This document shows, piece by piece, positions 1 through 8,860 of a stretch of 64,000 bases of DNA (position 1 is its first letter; each line of letters begins with the position of its first letter). Origin of the DNA: Hyphomicrobiales bacterium (GTDB lineage Bacteria > Pseudomonadota > Alphaproteobacteria > Rhizobiales > Ancalomicrobiaceae). The stretch spans positions 62,001 to 126,000 of the forward strand of contig JAJTBO010000006.1 of assembly GCA_021286855.1 (NCBI GenBank). The letters are read 5' to 3'. The notes beneath the pieces are model-generated. The model saw only the letters and a program-made list of their open reading frames with translations, was not told the DNA's origin and did not search any database. The translations under genes and the position numbers were made by a program.

Positions 1-1564
1 AGATGCCGAGCATGAGGAGATGCGGCGGCTCCCACGGGATCAGGCCGAACAGCGTGAACAGCGAGGTCGGATCGGGCGCCGAGAGGTCGTGGATCCAGCC
101 GTAGAACGGCGCCTGACGCATCTCGATTGTTACGAAGATCACCTTGTAGAGCGAGAAGAACACCGGGATCTGCAGCAGGATCGGCAGACAGCCGGCCAGC
201 GGATTGATCTTTTCGCGACGATAGAGGTCCATCAGGTGCTGCTGCTGGACGGCGCGGTCGTCCTTGTAGCGCTCCTGAATCTCCTTCATCTCCGGCTGGA
301 CCTTCTTCATCTTGCTCATCGAGTCGTAAGACTTGTTGGCGAGCGGATAGAAGAGGCCCTTGAGCAACACCGTCACGATCAGGATGGCGATGCCGAAGTT
401 GCCGACGAGATGGTTGAGCCAGCTGATCAGGAGGAACAGCGGCTTGGTCAGGAAGTAGAACCAGCCCCAGTCGATCAGTCGATCGAAGCGGGCGATGTCG
501 AGGGCCTTGGCGTAGCCGTCGACGACGCCGACCTCCTTGGCGCCGGCGAAGAAGCGGGTCTCGGAGGAGACCTCGGCGCCGGCGGCGAGCGGCAGGCCGT
601 CGGCCAGCATGAAGGTGCGGTAGACGTCGGGCTGACCGGCGGCGGCGGGGCTGGCGGCGAAGCGCGGCTGCACCGAGACGGTCTTGTCGGGGATCAGGGC
701 GGCGGCCCAGTATTTGTCGACGAAGCCGATCCAGCCGCCGGCGACCTTGCTCGGCTCGATCTTCTGCTTGTCCTTCAGATCCTTGTACTTGACCTCCTGG
801 AGACCGTCGTCGCCGAAGACGCCGATCGCGCCCTCGTGGAGGATGTAGTAGCCGGACGTGGTCGGAGTGCCGAAGCGCGACAGCGCCGAATAGGGATAGA
901 GCGTCGTCGCCTTGGCGGAGACGTTCTTCACCTTGTCGGTGACGGTGAACATGTAGTGGTCGTCGACGGCGACGGTGCGCTCGAAGACGACGCCCTCGCC
1001 GTTGTCCCACTCGAGCACGACCGGATGGGTCGGCGTCAGGGCGCCGTCGCCCTTCTGCGTCCAACGGGTGTCGGGACCGGGCACCTTCACCGGCGCGCCG
1101 GCGTCGGCGAGGAAGCCGAAATCGGCGAAATAGGCGTTCTCCGCGCCGGCCGGGGCGAGGAGGACGATCTCCGGGCTCTTCGGATCGATCGTCTCGCGAT
1201 ACTTGCGGAAGGAGACGTCGTCGAGGCGGGCGCCGACGAGGTCGATCGAACCGTCGAGGGTCGGGGTCGAGATCTTGACGCGCGGATGCTGGGCGAGCGC
1301 CTGATCGCGGGTCAGACCGGAGCCGATCACGCCGTTGCCGAGGGCGCCGGCGTTCGGCGTCGGGGCGGCGGGCACGGCGCCGGCGGAAGCGGCGGGCGCG
1401 GCGGCGGGGACGCCCGCGGCCGGCGGCGTCACCTGTTGGGCGACTTCGGCGGCGCGACGCTGGCGTTCGGCCTCCATCCGCGGACCGGCGACGAAATACT
1501 GCCAACCGAGCAACACGAGGATCGAGAGCGCGATCGCGACGATGTAGTTCTTGTTCCCGATCAT
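1..1564 (-). CDS. yidC: Membrane protein insertase YidC (3' end cut by window edge)
   Basis: YidC inserts and folds inner-membrane proteins, alone or with SecYEG. About 521 codons are visible, read leftward from the ATG at 1564; the C-terminus lies outside the window. The N-terminus begins MIGNKNYIVAIALSILVLLG, the usual N-terminal membrane anchor, followed by an Ala/Pro-rich linker and the large periplasmic domain. The visible 3' part encodes the conserved membrane core, including a segment reading LAGCLPILLQIPVFFSLYKV. The ATG overlaps the rnpA stop as ATGA, so the two are translationally coupled. No yidD lies between them, unlike many bacteria. Family assignment is firm; only the missing end is unknown. 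Confidence 0.96.
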   Translation of the reverse strand, partial: MIGNKNYIVAIALSILVLLGWQYFVAGPRMEAERQRRAAEVAQQVTPPAAGVPAAAPAASAGAVPAAPTPNAGALGNGVIGSGLTRDQALAQHPRVKISTPTLDGSIDLVGARLDDVSFRKYRETIDPKSPEIVLLAPAGAENAYFADFGFLADAGAPVKVPGPDTRWTQKGDGALTPTHPVVLEWDNGEGVVFERTVAVDDHYMFTVTDKVKNVSAKATTLYPYSALSRFGTPTTSGYYILHEGAIGVFGDDGLQEVKYKDLKDKQKIEPSKVAGGWIGFVDKYWAAALIPDKTVSVQPRFAASPAAAGQPDVYRTFMLADGLPLAAGAEVSSETRFFAGAKEVGVVDGYAKALDIARFDRLIDWGWFYFLTKPLFLLISWLNHLVGNFGIAILIVTVLLKGLFYPLANKSYDSMSKMKKVQPEMKEIQERYKDDRAVQQQHLMDLYRREKINPLAGCLPILLQIPVFFSLYKVIFVTIEMRQAPFYGWIHDLSAPDPTSLFTLFGLIPWEPPHLLMLGI

Positions 1565-1986
1565 CCGGCCGTCCCAGGGGTTTTGTCTCGGTGGCCTTCG
1601 TTCGCGTGGCGGTCTTGAGACCGGCGCGGCGCGCCTTCCGACTTTTCGATCTTGGCGAGGGTCTTGTGCGCCTGCGCGAAGGCGCCGAGGAGATCGGCGC
1701 GCAGGGTCGCGAAGGAGAGATCGAGGCTCTCTCGGCGGCCGATCAGCACGTGATCGCGGCCGGGCCGGGCGACGCGCTCCGCCTCGAGGCGGAGCGCCTC
1801 CTTGAGGCGGCGGCGGACGCGATTGCGCACCACCGCGTTGCCGACCTTCTTGGTCACGGTGAAGCCGCAACGCGGCTCCGCCTCGGCGTCGTCGACCACG
1901 GCCGACTGCAAAACGAAGCCACGCCGAGCCGACCGCGCCCCACGGGCGACGGCCTGAAACTCGGCGCGTTTCTTCAGTCTGCGCAT
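1561..1986 (-). CDS. rnpA: Ribonuclease P protein component
   Basis: RnpA is the basic protein subunit of RNase P, which matures tRNA 5' ends. The protein opens MRRLKKRAEFQAVARG and carries the RNR signature region (VGNAVVRNRVRRRLKEALR), both typical. I chose the ATG at 1986; an in-frame GTG at 1995 is the alternative, but the GGAGG upstream sits only 2 bases from it. The C-terminus has a hydrophilic tail of about 25 residues after the conserved core, longer than usual, and its stop overlaps yidC. It lies 70 bases downstream of rpmH, the classic rpmH-rnpA-yidC order. Confidence 0.94.
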   Translation of the reverse strand: MRRLKKRAEFQAVARGARSARRGFVLQSAVVDDAEAEPRCGFTVTKKVGNAVVRNRVRRRLKEALRLEAERVARPGRDHVLIGRRESLDLSFATLRADLLGAFAQAHKTLAKIEKSEGAPRRSQDRHANEGHRDKTPGTAG

Positions 1987-2056
1987 CGCGTCCACGTCCT
2001 CCGGCGCGGGGCCTTCAGCCGGGGCGGAGCCCCGACGGGACGGTCGCTCGACCCGA

Positions 2057-2191
2057 TCAGGCCGAGAGGCGCTTGCGGCCGCGGGCGCGACGACGGTTGA
2101 TCGCCAGACGGCCGCCGACGGTGGCCATACGGGCGCGGAAACCGTGACGGCGCTTCCGCACGATCTTGGAGGGCTGGTAGGTGCGCTTCAT
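2057..2191 (-). CDS. rpmH: 50S ribosomal protein L34
   Basis: This is a 44-residue ribosomal protein of the large subunit. The translation starts [20 protein letters not shown] and ends [12 protein letters not shown], a full match to the family in length and pattern (bacterial L34 is 44-47 residues). It starts at the ATG at 2191 and heads the rpmH-rnpA-yidC run. A near-consensus promoter lies about 200 bases upstream, so the mRNA has a long leader. It is a small gene that is easily missed by length cut-offs. Confidence 0.97.
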   Translation of the reverse strand: MKRTYQPSKIVRKRRHGFRARMATVGGRLAINRRRARGRKRLSA

Positions 2192-2395
2192 GGGTCGTCG
2201 CCGCTCTCACGAGCGGCCCCCTTGGTCTCGAGTGGTCTCACCCGCGAACGGCGGGATCGTATGACGGTTGGGACGGTCCACCCACCTCTTCGTCCCCGCG
2301 GAGCGGCGGCGAACACGCGATCGTCGATCGTTCGCGTGGGTGGCGGACGCGCGTCGCTACGCGGCCCGAAGGGACGTGGATCCCGGTCGAGGGGG

Positions 2396-2425
2396 CTTAT
2401 AGGCAGCCGAGGCCGACCCTGTCAA
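2396..2425 (-). promoter_or_regulatory. Sigma-70-type promoter for rpmH
   Basis: On the minus strand TTGACA (2425-2420) is followed 18 bases later by TATAAG (2401-2396), or 17 bases if CTATAA is taken as the -10. It is among the best housekeeping promoter matches in the window. Transcription would start near 2389, leaving a GC-rich leader of about 200 bases before rpmH. In the rest of the 2192-2516 gap I see only GC-rich sequence and a weak TATAGA at 2481-2486 that might serve the plus-strand kinase gene. Confidence 0.7.
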
Positions 2426-2516
2426 CGCGCGGCGCGCGGCGAGGAGCGATTTCCCGGCTTTTCGCCGGCGCGGGGCGCGGTATAGACTGCGTCTCTTCAC
2501 GAGGATCGAGCCCGGC

Positions 2517-4013
2517 ATGACGCGAGCGGCCGACGAGCAGACGACGGAACGCGCCGGAGCGCGGCCGCGCCAGGGGCTGCGGCTGTCGACGAAGCTCGTC
2601 GCGCTCACCGCGCTGTTCGTGATCGTCGCGGAAATCCTGGTCTTCGTCCCCTCGATCGCGCATTTCCGGATCAACCGCCTCTCGGAGGCATTGGTGCGGG
2701 CCGATCTGGTGGTGACGACGCTCTCCGGCGCGCCCGACCCCGACCGCCGCCTACAGGACCGGCTGCTCGACGAGATGAACGCCTCGGTGATCTCGGTCCG
2801 TCAGGGCAACATGCGCCGGCTCGTCGCCGTCGCCGAGACGCCGCCGAGCCGGGTCGACCGGACCGTCGACCTCGAGCAGCCGGACGCCTGGCGCTGGTCG
2901 ATGGCGGCGCTCGCCATGTTGTTCGACGCCGACGAGGAGAACATCCGGGTGGTCGGCCCATCGCGGGTCGGCGTCGGCCAGCTCGACCTCGTCGTCTCGT
3001 CCGTGCCGATCCGGGCGGCGACCGTCCGGTTCGCGACCAATCTCGCGATGGTTTCGGCCGGTCTCCTGGCGCTCGTCGCCGTCACCGTGTTCTTCGTGCT
3101 GCGCCACATGTTCGTCGCGCCGCTCGCGCGACTGACCCAGGCGATGGCCCGTTTCGCCGAGGACCCGGAGGATCCCGAGCGGATCATCCGGCCGCGCCCG
3201 CGCCACGACGAGATCGGCGACGCCGAACGACGTCTCGCCGACCTGCAGACGCAGGTCGCCGACTCGCTCGCCCAGAAACGGCATCTCGCCGACCTCGGCG
3301 TCGCCGTCTCCAAGATCAACCACGACCTCAGGAACATGCTGGCGGCGGCGCAGCTGGTCACCGACCGGCTGTCGACGGCGCCCGACGGCACCGTGCAGCG
3401 CTTCGTGCCGAAGCTGGTCGCAACCCTCGACCGGGCGATCGGCTATTCGCGCGCCGTGCTCGACTACGGCAAGGCCGGCGAAGCGCCGCCGGCGCGCCGG
3501 CTGATCGCGGCGCGGCGTCTCGTCGAGGACGTCGGCGAGATGCTCGGCCTGTCGCGGCGGGACGGCGACGACGACGCGCCGGGCGAGATCGCCTTCGTGG
3601 TCGACGTCGACAAGGGGCTGGAGATCGACGCCGACCCCGATCAGCTCTTCCGGGTGCTGCTCAATCTGGTGCGCAACGCGCGGCAGGCGCTCGACGCCGA
3701 CGCCGATCCGGCGCTGGTCCGGCGCATCACCGTCGCCGGACGGCGACAGGGGACGGTGGTGACGCTGAGCGTCGTCGACACCGGCCCGGGCGTGCCGCAA
3801 CGGGCGCGGGAGAACCTGTTCCGGCCGTTCCAGGGCGGCGTCCGGGCCGGCGGCACCGGGCTCGGCCTCGCCATCTGCGCGGAGTTGGTCAGGGCGCACG
3901 GCGGCACGATCGAGCTCGCCGGCGACGGTCCCGGCGCGACCTTCGCGATCACCATCGCCGATCGGGTGATCGACCTGGGCAGCGTCGAACGCAAACGCCG
4001 ATCGACCAGTTGA
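2517..4013 (+). CDS. Membrane-bound sensor histidine kinase
   Basis: This is a 498-aa two-component sensor. One membrane segment lies near residues 27-48 and a second near 177-198, enclosing a periplasmic sensor loop of about 130 residues. A HAMP-like region follows (about 198-250). The dimerisation/phosphoacceptor helix has KINHDLRN with His269. The ATPase domain shows an N-box (LLNLVRNARQAL, Asn387), a G1 box DTGPGV (421-426) and a G2 box GGTGLGLAI (445-453). No response-regulator gene is adjacent, so the partner is elsewhere; the HDLRN form of the H-box places it in a less common HisKA subtype. The signal sensed cannot be read from the sequence. It starts at the ATG at 2517 after GAGG. Confidence 0.9.
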   Translation: MTRAADEQTTERAGARPRQGLRLSTKLVALTALFVIVAEILVFVPSIAHFRINRLSEALVRADLVVTTLSGAPDPDRRLQDRLLDEMNASVISVRQGNMRRLVAVAETPPSRVDRTVDLEQPDAWRWSMAALAMLFDADEENIRVVGPSRVGVGQLDLVVSSVPIRAATVRFATNLAMVSAGLLALVAVTVFFVLRHMFVAPLARLTQAMARFAEDPEDPERIIRPRPRHDEIGDAERRLADLQTQVADSLAQKRHLADLGVAVSKINHDLRNMLAAAQLVTDRLSTAPDGTVQRFVPKLVATLDRAIGYSRAVLDYGKAGEAPPARRLIAARRLVEDVGEMLGLSRRDGDDDAPGEIAFVVDVDKGLEIDADPDQLFRVLLNLVRNARQALDADADPALVRRITVAGRRQGTVVTLSVVDTGPGVPQRARENLFRPFQGGVRAGGTGLGLAICAELVRAHGGTIELAGDGPGATFAITIADRVIDLGSVERKRRSTS

Positions 4014-4152
4014 GAGGGGCGTCCGGTCCTCGCGACGCCGCCGACGGGGACCTGCGCGGCGAAACGACCGACGCGGGATGCGCTCATGCCCTCTGTGACG
4101 GCGCAATTTCGTGTGTTATCGAACGACTTTCACCAACGACCCCACGGACGCC

Positions 4153-5100
4153 ATGGCCCGGCATCGAAGAGACGACGAGACGATCCTGCGCATCGCTCAA
4201 ATGCGTTACGATCAACGCCTGCCTCAGAACGAGATCGCCCGCGCCCTGGACATCTCCGAATCGACGGTCAGCCGCGCGCTGAAGGCGGCGATGGATCTCG
4301 GCTTCGTCGAAATCCAGATCTCGCCGACGGGCCTGCGCGACTTCGCGCTGGAGCGACGGCTGTCGGCGGCCTACGGCATCGACCTCGCCGTCGTGGTGCA
4401 GCCGCGCTCGGGCGGCGCGCAGACCGCCGACGTGCTCGGACGCGCCGTCGCGCGGATCGTCGAGGAACGCGCCCAGGCCGGCGCCGTGATCGGCGTCTCC
4501 GACGGCGACACGGTGGCGGCGGTGGCGGCGGCGGTCCGGCGGGCGCGCTCGACCGACGTCGACGTGGTCTCGTTGATCGGCGGCGTCGGCGCGCCGCAGA
4601 TCCCCTCGCATTCGAGCGAAGTGTGCCGCACGCTGGCGAACGGACTCGGCGGCCGCGCCTGGCAGCTGCCGGTGCCGGCGATCGTCGACGGGGCGGAGGC
4701 GGCGGCGCATCTGCGCGCGACCTCGACCGTCGGGGCGGTGTTCGATCTGATGGGCCGGGCCAATCTGGCGCTGGTCGGCATCGGCGCGATCGATCCGCTC
4801 GCCTCGGTGTTCCGCCACGGCGTCATTCCCGCCGCCGAGATCGAGGCGATCGCCAAGGCCGGCGCGGTCGGGACGATCTGCGGCTGGTTCTACGGCGCGC
4901 GCGGCGAACTGGTCTCGACCGAATTCGACGACCGCACGCTGTCGGTGCCGCCGCGGGTGTTGCAGCGCGTGCCGCTCAGGCTCGGCGTCGTCATGCACGC
5001 CGCCAAGGCGACGGCGGTGAAGGCGGCGCTGGTCGGCGGCTGGATCAACGCGGTGGCGCTCGATTCGCAGACGGCGGAAGAGCTGTTGCGGCTGCGCTGA
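4153..5100 (+). CDS. SorC/DeoR-type sugar-binding transcriptional regulator
   Basis: This 315-aa regulator has an N-terminal helix-turn-helix (about residues 24-48, LPQNEIARALDISESTVSRA) and a SorC-type sugar-phosphate-binding domain from about residue 65 to the end. Such proteins repress or activate carbohydrate catabolic operons in response to a phosphorylated sugar. No sugar operon is beside it, so its target is unknown. I took the ATG at 4153 because it puts the HTH at the usual distance from the N-terminus; an upstream GTG at 4111 would add 14 residues with no family resemblance. Its last 56 bases overlap the convergent NosD-like gene. Confidence 0.87.
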   Translation: MARHRRDDETILRIAQMRYDQRLPQNEIARALDISESTVSRALKAAMDLGFVEIQISPTGLRDFALERRLSAAYGIDLAVVVQPRSGGAQTADVLGRAVARIVEERAQAGAVIGVSDGDTVAAVAAAVRRARSTDVDVVSLIGGVGAPQIPSHSSEVCRTLANGLGGRAWQLPVPAIVDGAEAAAHLRATSTVGAVFDLMGRANLALVGIGAIDPLASVFRHGVIPAAEIEAIAKAGAVGTICGWFYGARGELVSTEFDDRTLSVPPRVLQRVPLRLGVVMHAAKATAVKAALVGGWINAVALDSQTAEELLRLR

Positions 5101-6340
5101 GGCGCGGCGTCGGATCGCGCATCAAAAGACGCGGTTCGGTGAAGGGGGCGAGGCGTTCGACGAAGTCGAGCGCGGTCAAGGCCGGCGCGCCGCGAAAGAG
5201 CTGGGCGTCGGGCACGTCCATCCACAGCCGATCGGCCCAACTCCAGATCTCGTGCGGCGTGTCGCCGACGCCGTCGCCGTCGCGATCGAAGCCGGTGAAG
5301 GCGTCCCAGGCGTTCGACCGCCAACGGGCGGAGAGCGCCGTGCCGCCGCCGCGCACGACGACGTCGGCGTGATTGCCGGAAAAGACGTTGTCTTCGAAAC
5401 GGTTGCCGGGCAGCTCGGAGTGGAAGGTGACGGCGACGCCGTCGAAGGCGAAGCGGTTGGCGGTGAAGACGTTCTCGCTCTCCTCCTGCTTCGGCGAGGC
5501 GTCGAGGTAGACGCCCTGGGCGGAGGCGAAGAGGTCGTTGTCCGAAATACGATTGTCGCTCGATTCCTTCAGCACCAGGGCCTGACCGGCGACGTCGCGG
5601 CCGGCGCGGATCACGTTGCGGTCGATCCGGTTGTCGTCGGACCAGATCAGGATGACGCCGACGGCGTCGTCGAGGAGACGGTTGCCGGCGATCTCGTTGC
5701 CGTTCGAATAGAGCAGCAGGACGCCGTAGCGGCTGTCGCGGACTGTGTTGCCGATCAGCCGATTGCCCTTGGCCTCCAGCGAGAAGCCGTCACGGACGTC
5801 CGAGATCTCGTTGCCTTCGTAGAGGCCGCCGGAGGAGTACCAGATGCGGATCGCGTCGCCGCGTTGCTGTTCCGGCAGGGTCTGGGAGGCGATGCGATTG
5901 TTGCGGACGATCGGCGCCGCCGCCTGGCGCACGTCGACGCCGTAGAGGCAATCGGCGATGGTCGAGCCTTCGACCCGCGCGCGGGCGCCGAGGAGGCGGA
6001 CGCCGGCGTCGACGGTGTCGGCGCGATCGCCGGAGCGGCGGATCATCAGATCGAGAAGGGCGACGTCGTCGGCCTCGATGGTGAGGACGGTGCCCTGACG
6101 GCGGCCGTCGACGACGACGCCGTCGCGGCCGCGCAGCGTCATCGGCCGATCGATCCGAGCGGGGCCGACGTACCAGCCGGGCGCGAGATCGAGCACGCCG
6201 CCGGAGGGAGTGGTGTCGATCAGCTGTTGCAGGCGGATGGGCGTGAGGGGGGCGGCGGCGACGGGCGAGAGCACGGCGACGAGGACGGCGGCGAGCATCG
6301 CCGCGATCCTACCCCACCTCGCCTTCGTCGCCTGTCGCAC
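5045..6340 (-). CDS. nosD: NosD-like periplasmic right-handed beta-helix protein
   Basis: This 431-aa protein has a clear signal peptide (about residues 1-30, ending VAAA) and then repeated beta-helix rungs of the type N-x-I-x-x-N-x-I typical of carbohydrate-binding/NosD proteins. The C-terminal part carries GFDRDGDGVGDTPHEIW and a DFVERLAPFTEPRLL-type ending, both hallmarks of NosD, the periplasmic factor that helps supply copper to nitrous oxide reductase. There are no nosZ, nosF, nosY or nosL genes nearby, so this is an orphan copy: either the nos cluster is elsewhere or the protein serves another copper or sulfur delivery system. It converges on, and overlaps, the SorC-type gene. The family call is solid; the N2O role is inference. 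Confidence 0.82.
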   Translation of the reverse strand: MRQATKARWGRIAAMLAAVLVAVLSPVAAAPLTPIRLQQLIDTTPSGGVLDLAPGWYVGPARIDRPMTLRGRDGVVVDGRRQGTVLTIEADDVALLDLMIRRSGDRADTVDAGVRLLGARARVEGSTIADCLYGVDVRQAAAPIVRNNRIASQTLPEQQRGDAIRIWYSSGGLYEGNEISDVRDGFSLEAKGNRLIGNTVRDSRYGVLLLYSNGNEIAGNRLLDDAVGVILIWSDDNRIDRNVIRAGRDVAGQALVLKESSDNRISDNDLFASAQGVYLDASPKQEESENVFTANRFAFDGVAVTFHSELPGNRFEDNVFSGNHADVVVRGGGTALSARWRSNAWDAFTGFDRDGDGVGDTPHEIWSWADRLWMDVPDAQLFRGAPALTALDFVERLAPFTEPRLLMRDPTPRLSAAATALPPSANRAPPR

Positions 6341-6430
6341 GTCACCCTCCTCACGAGTTCACCGGTTCGAACCCGCGGTCTAGACGAAGTCGCCTCGCGC
6401 GTCCTCGACCTCGGTCAAGTCCCGCGATGC

Positions 6431-6457
6431 AAAACGGGCGGCCCTTCGGCCGCCCGT
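6431..6457 (-). terminator. Rho-independent terminator after the CoA-transferase genes
   Basis: A perfect 10-bp stem (arms 6434-6443 and 6448-6457, loop CTTC on the plus strand) is followed by TTTT when read on the minus strand. It lies about 30 bases past the CoA-transferase beta-subunit stop and is one of the clearest terminators in the window. Confidence 0.85.
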
Positions 6458-6488
6458 CGCAGTCTCGGGTCGATCGCCGGCGCGGACC

Positions 6489-7133
6489 TCAGCCCTCGAC
6501 GCCGGAGAAGTCCAGCGGCGCGCCGGTGGCGGCGGTCAGGTCGGCGATGCCGACGCCGGGGGCCATCTCGACCACCTTCAGCCCGGTCTCGGTCACGTCG
6601 ATCACCGCGAGGTCGGTGACGATGCGGTCGACCACGCCCTGGCCGGTCAGCGGCAGGGTGCATTCCGGCACGATCTTGTGGGCATTGCCCTTGGCGACGT
6701 GCTCCATCAGCACGATGACGCGCTGGACGCCGGCGACGAGGTCCATCGCGCCGCCCATGCCCTTGACCATCGAGCCGGGGATCATCCAGTTGGCGAGATC
6801 GCCGTCCTTCGACACCTGCATGGCACCGAGGATGGCCAGGTTGACGTGGCCGCCGCGGATCATGCCGAAGCTGTCCGCGGAGGAGAAGAACGAGGCGCCG
6901 GGCAGCGCCGTCACGGTCTGCTTGCCGGCGTTGATCAGGTCGGCGTCGATCTCGTCCTCGGTCGGGAAGGGACCGATGCCGAGCAGGCCGTTCTCCGACT
7001 GCAGCCACACGTTCATCCCCTCGGGGATGTAGTTGGCGACCAGCGTCGGCAGGCCGATGCCGAGATTGACGTAGAAACCGTCGGCGAGTTCACGGGCGGC
7101 GCGGGCCGCCATTTCGTCACGCGTCCAGGGCAT
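6489..7133 (-). CDS. scoB: 3-oxoacid CoA-transferase, beta subunit
   Basis: This 214-aa subunit transfers CoA from succinyl-CoA (or acetyl-CoA) to a 3-oxoacid such as acetoacetate, feeding ketone bodies or butyrate into central metabolism. The catalytic glutamate is in [12 protein letters not shown] (Glu47), the family signature. [15 protein letters not shown] and the length match bacterial ScoB/AtoA/PcaJ. It follows the alpha subunit by 13 bases on the same strand and is closed by a strong terminator. From sequence alone the acyl preference (succinyl-CoA:acetoacetate versus 3-oxoadipate) is not certain; the absence of pca genes nearby favours acetoacetate. Confidence 0.93.
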   Translation of the reverse strand: MPWTRDEMAARAARELADGFYVNLGIGLPTLVANYIPEGMNVWLQSENGLLGIGPFPTEDEIDADLINAGKQTVTALPGASFFSSADSFGMIRGGHVNLAILGAMQVSKDGDLANWMIPGSMVKGMGGAMDLVAGVQRVIVLMEHVAKGNAHKIVPECTLPLTGQGVVDRIVTDLAVIDVTETGLKVVEMAPGVGIADLTAATGAPLDFSGVEG

Positions 7134-7146
7134 GGGGCGTTTCTCC

Positions 7147-7848
7147 TCAGGCGGTCTTGCGCAGGGTGCGCTGTTCGATGCGCTTCTCCGGCGTCGCGTT
7201 CAGCACCAGACGCTGGACGAAGATGCCGGGGGTGTGGATCGCATCCGGGTCGAGCGCGCCGACGGGGACGATCTCCTCGACCTCGACCACCGTCACCTTG
7301 CCGGCGGTGGCGCACATCGGATTGAAGTTCCGCGCCGTCTTCCGGTAGATCAGATTGCCGGCCTCGTCGGCCTTCCAGGCCTTGACCAGGGAGACGTCGG
7401 CGACGATGCCGCGCTCCATCACGTATTTGCGGCCGTCGAACTCGCGGACCTCCTTGCCGTCGGCGACGACGGTGCCGACGCCGGTGGCGGTGAAGAAGGC
7501 CGGGATGCCGGCGCCGCCGGCGCGCAGACGCTCGGCGAGCGTGCCCTGCGGGGCGAATTCGAGTTCGAGTTCGCCGGAGAGGAACTGCTGGGCGAAGAGC
7601 TTGTTCTCGCCGACGTAGGACGAGATCATCTTCTTGATCTGCCGGGTCTCGAGCAGGAGCCCCAAGCCGAAGCCGTCGACGCCGGCGTTGTTCGACACGC
7701 AGGTGAGGTTGGTGACGCCGGTGTCGCGCAGCGCCTGGATCAGCGCCTCGGGAATGCCGCACAGGCCGAAGCCGCCGACCGCCAACGTCTGGCCGTCGGC
7801 GACGACGCCGGCGAGCGCCGCGGCCGCGCTCGGATAGATCTTGTTCAT
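7147..7848 (-). CDS. scoA: 3-oxoacid CoA-transferase, alpha subunit
   Basis: This 233-aa partner of the downstream beta subunit contains the CoA-binding segment [17 protein letters not shown] (about residues 21-37) near the N-terminus and the typical tail with [11 protein letters not shown]. Alpha and beta subunits assemble into a heterotetramer in the cytoplasm. I used the ATG at 7848 ([12 protein letters not shown]), which matches the usual start of the family; reading further upstream gives low-complexity sequence with no similarity. The two genes form a compact operon. Confidence 0.93.
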   Translation of the reverse strand: MNKIYPSAAAALAGVVADGQTLAVGGFGLCGIPEALIQALRDTGVTNLTCVSNNAGVDGFGLGLLLETRQIKKMISSYVGENKLFAQQFLSGELELEFAPQGTLAERLRAGGAGIPAFFTATGVGTVVADGKEVREFDGRKYVMERGIVADVSLVKAWKADEAGNLIYRKTARNFNPMCATAGKVTVVEVEEIVPVGALDPDAIHTPGIFVQRLVLNATPEKRIEQRTLRKTA

Positions 7849-8099
7849 GTGACCCCGTCTCGTGTGATGGGTGATCTCGGCGAACCGCGACGGGTGGGAT
7901 CGGCGGTCGCCGCCCATGCGCCCTCCGCGCCGCGAATCGATTGATGCCGATCGCGACCGCGTCGAGCCTCCCCCCACGGATCTCGCCGCCGAAGATAGCG
8001 GCGGGCGACGAGGAGGGGAACTCCCCGAAAGAGGAACGACGGCGAATTCCGCGCCGCCGGCGCGGCGCGGTCGAAGGTCGTGAAGAGGGACGCGTCCGC

Positions 8100-8600
8100 T
8101 CAGGCGATCGCGTCGTAGAGGTCGGCGCGGCAGCCACAGACCGGGCAGGGTCCTTCGACCGGGCCGATCACGGTGTGGCCGCAGACCGGGCAGACGTGCA
8201 GTTCGACGTCGCCGAGATCCTTGCCGGCGGCGACGGCGGCGAGCGCGGCTTCGAAGAGGTCGTAGTGGACCTTCTCGACGGCGAGGGCGAAGCGCATCGA
8301 GCGCGCCGCCTTGCGGTGGCCCTCGGCCTCGGCGTTCGCCACCATCGGCGGATACATCTCGGTGAATTCGTGTTTCTCGCCGGCCATCGCCTCGGCGAGG
8401 TTGGCGGCGGTGCCGGCGACGCCGTCCATCGCCTTCAGATGGGCGAGCGCATGGATGGTCTCGGCGGCGGCGACGGCGCGGAACAGCTTGGCGACGCCGG
8501 GAAGCCCCTCGGCCTCGGCCTTCTCGGCATAGGCGAGATAGCGACGGTTGGCCTGGGATTCGCCGGCGAAGGCGTATTGCAGATCCTCGATGGTGCTCAT
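8100..8600 (-). CDS. Rubrerythrin (peroxide reductase)
   Basis: A 166-aa diiron protein that reduces H2O2 using electrons from a rubredoxin-type centre, common in anaerobes and microaerobes. The N-terminal four-helix bundle has ExxH pairs (Glu47/His50 and Glu109/His112) plus Glu14 and Glu81 as likely iron ligands. The C-terminal rubredoxin-like domain holds CPVC (137-140) and CPVC (152-155), a compact version with 11 residues between the knuckles. It fits the oxygen-sensitive hydrogenase and anaerobic quinone genes further along the window. It starts at the ATG at 8600 behind GGAG, in a leader with a small tandem duplication. Confidence 0.93.
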   Translation of the reverse strand: MSTIEDLQYAFAGESQANRRYLAYAEKAEAEGLPGVAKLFRAVAAAETIHALAHLKAMDGVAGTAANLAEAMAGEKHEFTEMYPPMVANAEAEGHRKAARSMRFALAVEKVHYDLFEAALAAVAAGKDLGDVELHVCPVCGHTVIGPVEGPCPVCGCRADLYDAIA

Positions 8601-8606
8601 GGTGAT

Positions 8607-8640
8607 CTCCGATGGCGGGGGCGACCTCCGATGGCGGGGG
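8607..8640. repeat. Short tandem duplication in the rubrerythrin leader
   Basis: The 15-base unit CTCCGATGGCGGGGG occurs at 8607-8621 and again at 8626-8640, offset by 19 bases. Read on the minus strand each unit contains a GGAG Shine-Dalgarno-like core, so the ribosome-binding region of rubrerythrin has been duplicated; only the proximal copy is well placed for the ATG at 8600. Confidence 0.6.
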
Positions 8641-8860
8641 GCGATCGCGGGACGCCGTGACCGGTTCGCCCTCGCCGACGGGAGAAAGGTAAGCGGTTCG
8701 GCGCGGCGCGTTCATCCGACCTTTCCCGGACGGGACCACGGGTCACAGGCCGACCCGCGCGCGCCGTCCGTCCACATGTTCTCGCGCCGACGGGGCCGCC
8801 TCCCCTTTCGCCGATCCCCGCCGGCTTGCTATCGATCTGAGATCAGACAGGAGAGACCTC

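Noticed and set aside
20-1618. A 532-codon plus-strand open frame over yidC
   Set aside because: It is antisense to a clear YidC, is full of Asp/Arg/Glu/Val runs typical of reversed GC-rich coding DNA and matches no family.
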